Source of the DNA: Chloroflexota bacterium
Lineage (GTDB): Bacteria; Chloroflexota; Anaerolineae; Anaerolineales; Villigracilaceae
DNA length: 7,816 nucleotides
Assembly (NCBI GenBank): GCA_021796155.1
Contig: JAJYOO010000095.1
Location: 1 to 7,816, forward strand
Reading direction: 5' to 3'
Shown in pieces: positions 4,765 through 7,816 of this stretch. The translations under genes and the position numbers were made by a program. The notes under the pieces are model-generated. The model had not been told where the DNA came from. It did no database searches and saw only the letters and a list, made by a program, of their open reading frames with translations. Numbering within the stretch: the stretch's first letter is position 1; every line of letters starts with the position of its first letter.

Positions 4765-6834
4765 TCAAATTTTTCCATCCATCACCGGCAAGGTGAAAAT
4801 AAATTTCGAGCCTTTGCCTTCTTCGCTCTCGACCCAAATGTTTCCGCCATGAGCTTGCACCGCGATCCGACAAAATGCCAACCCGATGCCCAGCCCGCCG
4901 GGACGATCCTTGCCTTTGACGCGCACGAACTTCTCGAAGATGTGTTTGCTTTCCGATGCAGGAACGCCGGGACCCGTGTCCTGCACCCAAAATTCCACGG
5001 ATTGGCCTTCTTGCTTTGCACCAATTTCAATTTTCGTTTCAGCTTTCGAGAACTTGATCGCATTTTCCAGCAGGTTGATGAGCACACGCCGCATCATGTC
5101 CGCGTCCACCCAAACGTTGGGCAAATTGTCGGCGATGTGCGTTTCGACGGTTTGATGTCGTCCGGTAGCCGACGGCTTCACATCGTCTATCGAAGTCCGG
5201 ATTAAGACCTGTGGACTGACATATTGCTGCGAGACGATGGCCTGTCCCGATTCGAGACGGTTGATGTCGAGCAGCGAATTTACCAACCGCTGGATGCGGT
5301 CCGTGGAACTGACCGCGATATTCAAAATCGAACGCGTCGCTTCATCGTCGTTGATCATGCCATTCAAGACTTCGAGACTCGAGACGATGTTTCCAAGCGG
5401 CGAACGCAGGTCATGGTAGATCATCGCCGTCAAATCATCGCGCAGGGAATCGAGTTCCTTGCGTTCGGAAATATCGCGCAGAGTCCATTGCACGGATTCG
5501 GCATCTTCAAACTCCACGCGTCGCACGTGGACTTCGACTGGAACTGTACCCGAATTGGCTTTGTGCAACACCGATTCATAGACATTGCCATCGTCCTCGC
5601 GCAGATTCTCGAATTCGATCCCGACTTTATTCCACTTAACTTCATGCAGCTGGTCAATGCTCATGTGGTGCAGTTCTTCGGATTTGAATCCGCTCAACCG
5701 TATGGCTTCGCGGTTGGCTTCGATGATTCTCCCGTCCCAATCGGTGATGAAAATGGGGTCAATGCTTTCTTCAAAAAGTTCGCGGTAACGCTCGTGCGCT
5801 TTTTGTAATTCTTCAAAAAGTTCTGCATTGCGGATCGTTGTACCTGCCAAGCTTCCGATGCCAGTCATCACCGTCAGCGTATCAACGTCGAATGATTTCG
5901 AGATTGGGTTGATCGCTTCCAGCACGCCGATGGTTTTTCCCTGCGACTGGATTGGCGCGATGGCTATGGCTTTGACTTCAATTCCGGCAAAGAGGTCAAT
6001 GTCGGTGTAACGTTTGTCTTCCCGCACATTGGCGATCACAATGCCGTGACCGTCACGCGCAACCTGGCCAACGAGTCCCTTTCCGCCGGGGATACGCCGT
6101 TCGATGATGCTGCCCGCATTATGTCCCGCGGCGGCGCGGAAAACAATGCTTCCTTCTGCGCCTTCGATCAATCCAATCGCGACGGTTTCTACTTGCATGG
6201 CTTGCAAAGTCTGATTAAGTACGCGCTGCCAGACTTCGCGCACTTCGAGCGACGCACTGAAAATGGCTGCTCCATCCGCCAATGCTGTCATGATGCGAGC
6301 CTGCCGCGAACTTTCAGTGTAAAGCCGCGCGTTCAAAACAGCGATGCTGGCCTGATCCGCAATGACTCGCATCAGTTCAAGATGATCGGGACCAAAAGCG
6401 TTCGGCGCGGGATGGACGAGGGTCAGTACGCCGACCAAATTATCCCGCGCCAGAAGCGGAACACAGATGGCTGATTTCGCGCCGCTTTGATCTTTCGCGT
6501 CATCCTGCCGCTTGAGCCAGCGTTCATCCTTGCTCGTATCTGGAATGAGAACAGCTTTGCGATTTTTGATTACCCAACCGGCGAGACCGCGATCAACGGT
6601 CTCGCGTAATTGCTGCGTGGTGTGCTCATGCAGGCTTTTGCCGTAGACAATAGTCGCGTCGATGGGTTTTCCGGTGTCATCGAGAACAACGATGCTGCCG
6701 CGTTCACCGCCGACGTTTTGCATGGCCGCGAAAAGCAAGCGCTGCAACACGGTGCGTAAATCGAGCGCCGCGGCAACTTCACGGTTGATTTGAATGAGAA
6801 GTTCCAGCAGTGACCTTGTGCGGTCTTTAGGCAT
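4765..6834 (-). CDS. Soluble GAF-GAF-PAS sensor histidine kinase
   Basis: A 689-residue two-component sensor kinase. In order: first GAF domain (about 25-170), second GAF (about 195-340), a charged linker helix (337-353), PAS domain (about 350-460, ending in the typical WTLRDISERKELD), HisKA dimerisation domain with phospho-acceptor His474 in MIYHDLRSPL, and HATPase_c with N-box NLLENAIKFS (587-596), G1 box DTGPGVP (619-625), F-box IFEKFVRV and G2 box GGLGIGL (646-652). All catalytic boxes look intact. There is no signal peptide or transmembrane segment, so it should sense a cytoplasmic or diffusible cue through its GAF/PAS domains; the ligand cannot be read from the sequence. No response regulator gene is in the window, so the partner is elsewhere. 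ATG at 6834 gives the natural N-terminus, though the nearest purine-rich stretch (AGGACGG) is unusually far upstream. Confidence 0.95.
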   Translation of the reverse strand: MPKDRTRSLLELLIQINREVAAALDLRTVLQRLLFAAMQNVGGERGSIVVLDDTGKPIDATIVYGKSLHEHTTQQLRETVDRGLAGWVIKNRKAVLIPDTSKDERWLKRQDDAKDQSGAKSAICVPLLARDNLVGVLTLVHPAPNAFGPDHLELMRVIADQASIAVLNARLYTESSRQARIMTALADGAAIFSASLEVREVWQRVLNQTLQAMQVETVAIGLIEGAEGSIVFRAAAGHNAGSIIERRIPGGKGLVGQVARDGHGIVIANVREDKRYTDIDLFAGIEVKAIAIAPIQSQGKTIGVLEAINPISKSFDVDTLTVMTGIGSLAGTTIRNAELFEELQKAHERYRELFEESIDPIFITDWDGRIIEANREAIRLSGFKSEELHHMSIDQLHEVKWNKVGIEFENLREDDGNVYESVLHKANSGTVPVEVHVRRVEFEDAESVQWTLRDISERKELDSLRDDLTAMIYHDLRSPLGNIVSSLEVLNGMINDDEATRSILNIAVSSTDRIQRLVNSLLDINRLESGQAIVSQQYVSPQVLIRTSIDDVKPSATGRHQTVETHIADNLPNVWVDADMMRRVLINLLENAIKFSKAETKIEIGAKQEGQSVEFWVQDTGPGVPASESKHIFEKFVRVKGKDRPGGLGIGLAFCRIAVQAHGGNIWVESEEGKGSKFIFTLPVMDGKI

Positions 6835-7007
6835 GGATGTAATTCCGTCCTGTGGTTATTTTTATGCTAGTCGTCCTGCGAAAGTCATCAAAATAATATT
6901 CTCGCGGCGGCGTCTCGCTGCCGTGGACACTCAAAGAACAAAGTGCAAGCGACGACGAGAGCACGATCTACTGACGGTTCTAAAGATATTTTAGTCCAGT
7001 TCCGGTA
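6835..7007. other. Gap between kinase start and threonine synthase remnant
   Basis: These 173 bases contain no recognisable continuation of threonine synthase in any frame. They also hold no open frame with family features and no clear hairpin with a T-run. The kinase promoter should lie here, but I see only poor matches, such as TTGATG followed 16-19 bases later by TAGCAT or CATAAA on the minus strand. Confidence 0.4.
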
Positions 7008-7527
7008 TTAAACAAAACTATTCTTTCCTCGGGTCTTATGCAGCGCATCCTTTGGCATAAAGATATGAGCTTCGATTTTGCACGCGCCGCCTATGTGCCA
7101 ATACTCCACCTGCGTTTCCTGCCGTCGGAATGACAAAGCCTTTGACTTTGAGTTCGGCCGCTTTTGAAACAGCCATTGCCAATCCGCGCGCTTTGAAAGA
7201 CGCGGTCGGGTTTGCAGATTCATCTTTGATAAAAAGATTTTTTAGATCGAGACTTTTTCCCAAACGCAAAGTTAGAATCAATGGCGTGTCTCCCTCGCCA
7301 AGCGTCATCCGATTCTTTTCTTCGTGCATGGGCAGGATTTCAGCCCATCGCCAGAGTCCGCGTGGGCGAGCCGCGGCCGTTTTGGGGTCGAGGAAACGAC
7401 GCGCTTTATCAAAATCATAGTGCGCCACTAATGGCGAGTTGCAGTCTTCGCAAAAAGTCTGTAATCGCTTCGCATCGAAATGTTTTCCGCATTCAGGACA
7501 TTCGAGATAAGTCAATGTGCTTTCCAT
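7008..7527 (-). pseudogene. thrC: Threonine synthase, frameshifted and truncated
   Basis: The first 141 residues are a textbook start of pyridoxal-phosphate-dependent threonine synthase, which turns O-phosphohomoserine into threonine. They include a zinc ribbon (Cys10, Cys13, Cys26, Cys29), GEGDTPL (78-84), the PLP lysine Lys112 in NPTASFKARG and the phosphate loop PTAGNAGG (134-141). After that the frame fails and ends in TAA at about 7036. The expected continuation appears in the other two frames: AARAK at about 7090-7076 in the second and KIEAHIFMPKDA at about 7078-7043 in the third. This implies two small deletions, one at GGCACATAGG and one in a run of A's. The third frame then stops at 7008, and nothing resembling the remaining 200 or more residues follows. 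The truncation is real within this window; the frameshifts could be sequencing errors. Confidence 0.85.
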
Positions 7528-7534
7528 GACCGAA

Positions 7535-7540
7535 AGTATA
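7535..7540 (-). promoter_or_regulatory. -10 box TATACT of the threonine synthase gene, leaderless layout
   Basis: TATACT (one mismatch to TATAAT) ends seven bases before the ATG at 7527, so transcription would start at or next to the start codon and the mRNA would have almost no leader. A GGAG sits upstream but overlaps the region before the predicted transcription start and is too far to work as a ribosome binding site. The -35 match is weak. Confidence 0.45.
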
Positions 7541-7568
7541 CTCCTTCATTGATTGCCGCAAAATCGAA

Positions 7569-7574
7569 TACAAT
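7569..7574 (+). promoter_or_regulatory. -10 box TACAAT of the HAD gene, leaderless layout
   Basis: TACAAT ends six bases before the ATG at 7581, which places the transcription start at the start codon itself. No Shine-Dalgarno sequence lies before the ATG. A -35 candidate, TTCATT, is 18 bases upstream and is weak. This box and the minus-strand box at 7535-7540 share a 53-base divergent intergenic region. Confidence 0.4.
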
Positions 7575-7580
7575 TGCATC

Positions 7581-7816
7581 ATGCCTCTCAACCTTCAACG
7601 TATCCGCGCACTATGTTTCGATGTGGATGGAACGCTCAGCGACACCGACGATTATTATGTAAATAGATTTTCTGGATTCTTTCGCCACGCGCCTTTTGTT
7701 AAGAATCCTGAACGGGCTGCCCGTCGCTTGGTGATGTGGAGCGAATCACCGGGCAACGCATTGCTTGGATGGACGGATACCATCGGTCTCGACGGCCCTG
7801 TCATCCGCTTGATTGA
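7581..7816 (+). CDS. HAD-superfamily hydrolase, N-terminal part
   Basis: An open frame from ATG at 7581 to the right edge gives 78 residues. It begins with the HAD motif I, FDVDGTLSDTDD, where Asp14 is the nucleophile and Asp16 the acid-base residue of this phosphatase-type superfamily. The following helical stretch (YYVNRFSGFFRHAPF, RAARRLVMWSE) would be the start of a cap domain. Motifs II to IV lie outside the window, so substrate and subfamily stay open; phosphoglycolate-phosphatase-like enzymes are one possibility. The start is supported by the position of motif I close to the N-terminus, usual for the family. It is the only plus-strand gene, transcribed divergently from the threonine synthase remnant. 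Confidence 0.85.
   Translation, partial: MPLNLQRIRALCFDVDGTLSDTDDYYVNRFSGFFRHAPFVKNPERAARRLVMWSESPGNALLGWTDTIGLDGPVIRLI

Noticed and set aside
5224..5808. 194-residue plus-strand open frame opposite the histidine kinase
   Set aside because: It lies entirely within the PAS/HisKA coding region of an intact kinase and shows no family motif; a shadow frame.

Overview
The window reads as an ordinary, gene-dense stretch of a free-living bacterial chromosome with moderate GC content. Seven of the eight genes lie on the minus strand; only the last, at the right edge, is on the plus strand. Protein style (GAF/PAS cytoplasmic kinase, Rhizobium-type asparaginase, YbaK deacylase) and the dispersed palindromes (the TTGCGAG...GGCAATCT type and the TTTCGCAGATT...AATCTGCGAAA type) remind me of the Chloroflexota, Anaerolineae in particular. 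That assignment is an impression, not a demonstrated result.

From right to left, in the direction of most transcription: a plus-strand HAD hydrolase start (7581 to the edge) is divergent from a broken threonine synthase (7527 to about 7008). Then come a 689-residue soluble GAF-GAF-PAS histidine kinase (6834-4765), a metallo-beta-lactamase-fold protein that has lost most metal ligands (4657-3803), and a Rhizobium-type L-asparaginase with all key residues (3692-2619). A 384-base non-coding stretch built around a 22-base repeat follows. Next is a nucleotidyltransferase gene whose 5' end is broken by a stop codon, overlapping by one base with an endonuclease III gene (1446-775). Last are a YbaK-type deacylase (650-183) and the first 38 codons of an Rrf2-family regulator with a very good promoter and a possible operator.

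The genes do not form one obvious pathway. Nucleotidyltransferase and nth are arranged as a coupled pair. The others are separated by 60-380 bases, usually holding a palindromic repeat. Two of the eight genes look decayed (threonine synthase and nucleotidyltransferase), and one enzyme fold has a degenerate active site, so the theme is local decay and repeat insertion rather than a new system.

The observation most in need of checking is at the left edge. The first 25 bases are a perfect inverted copy of bases 1464-1488, and the Rrf2 reading frame stops looking like its family exactly where this copy begins. This suggests a chimeric join or a rearrangement rather than native sequence. I found no tRNA, rRNA, CRISPR array, transposase gene or phage gene.
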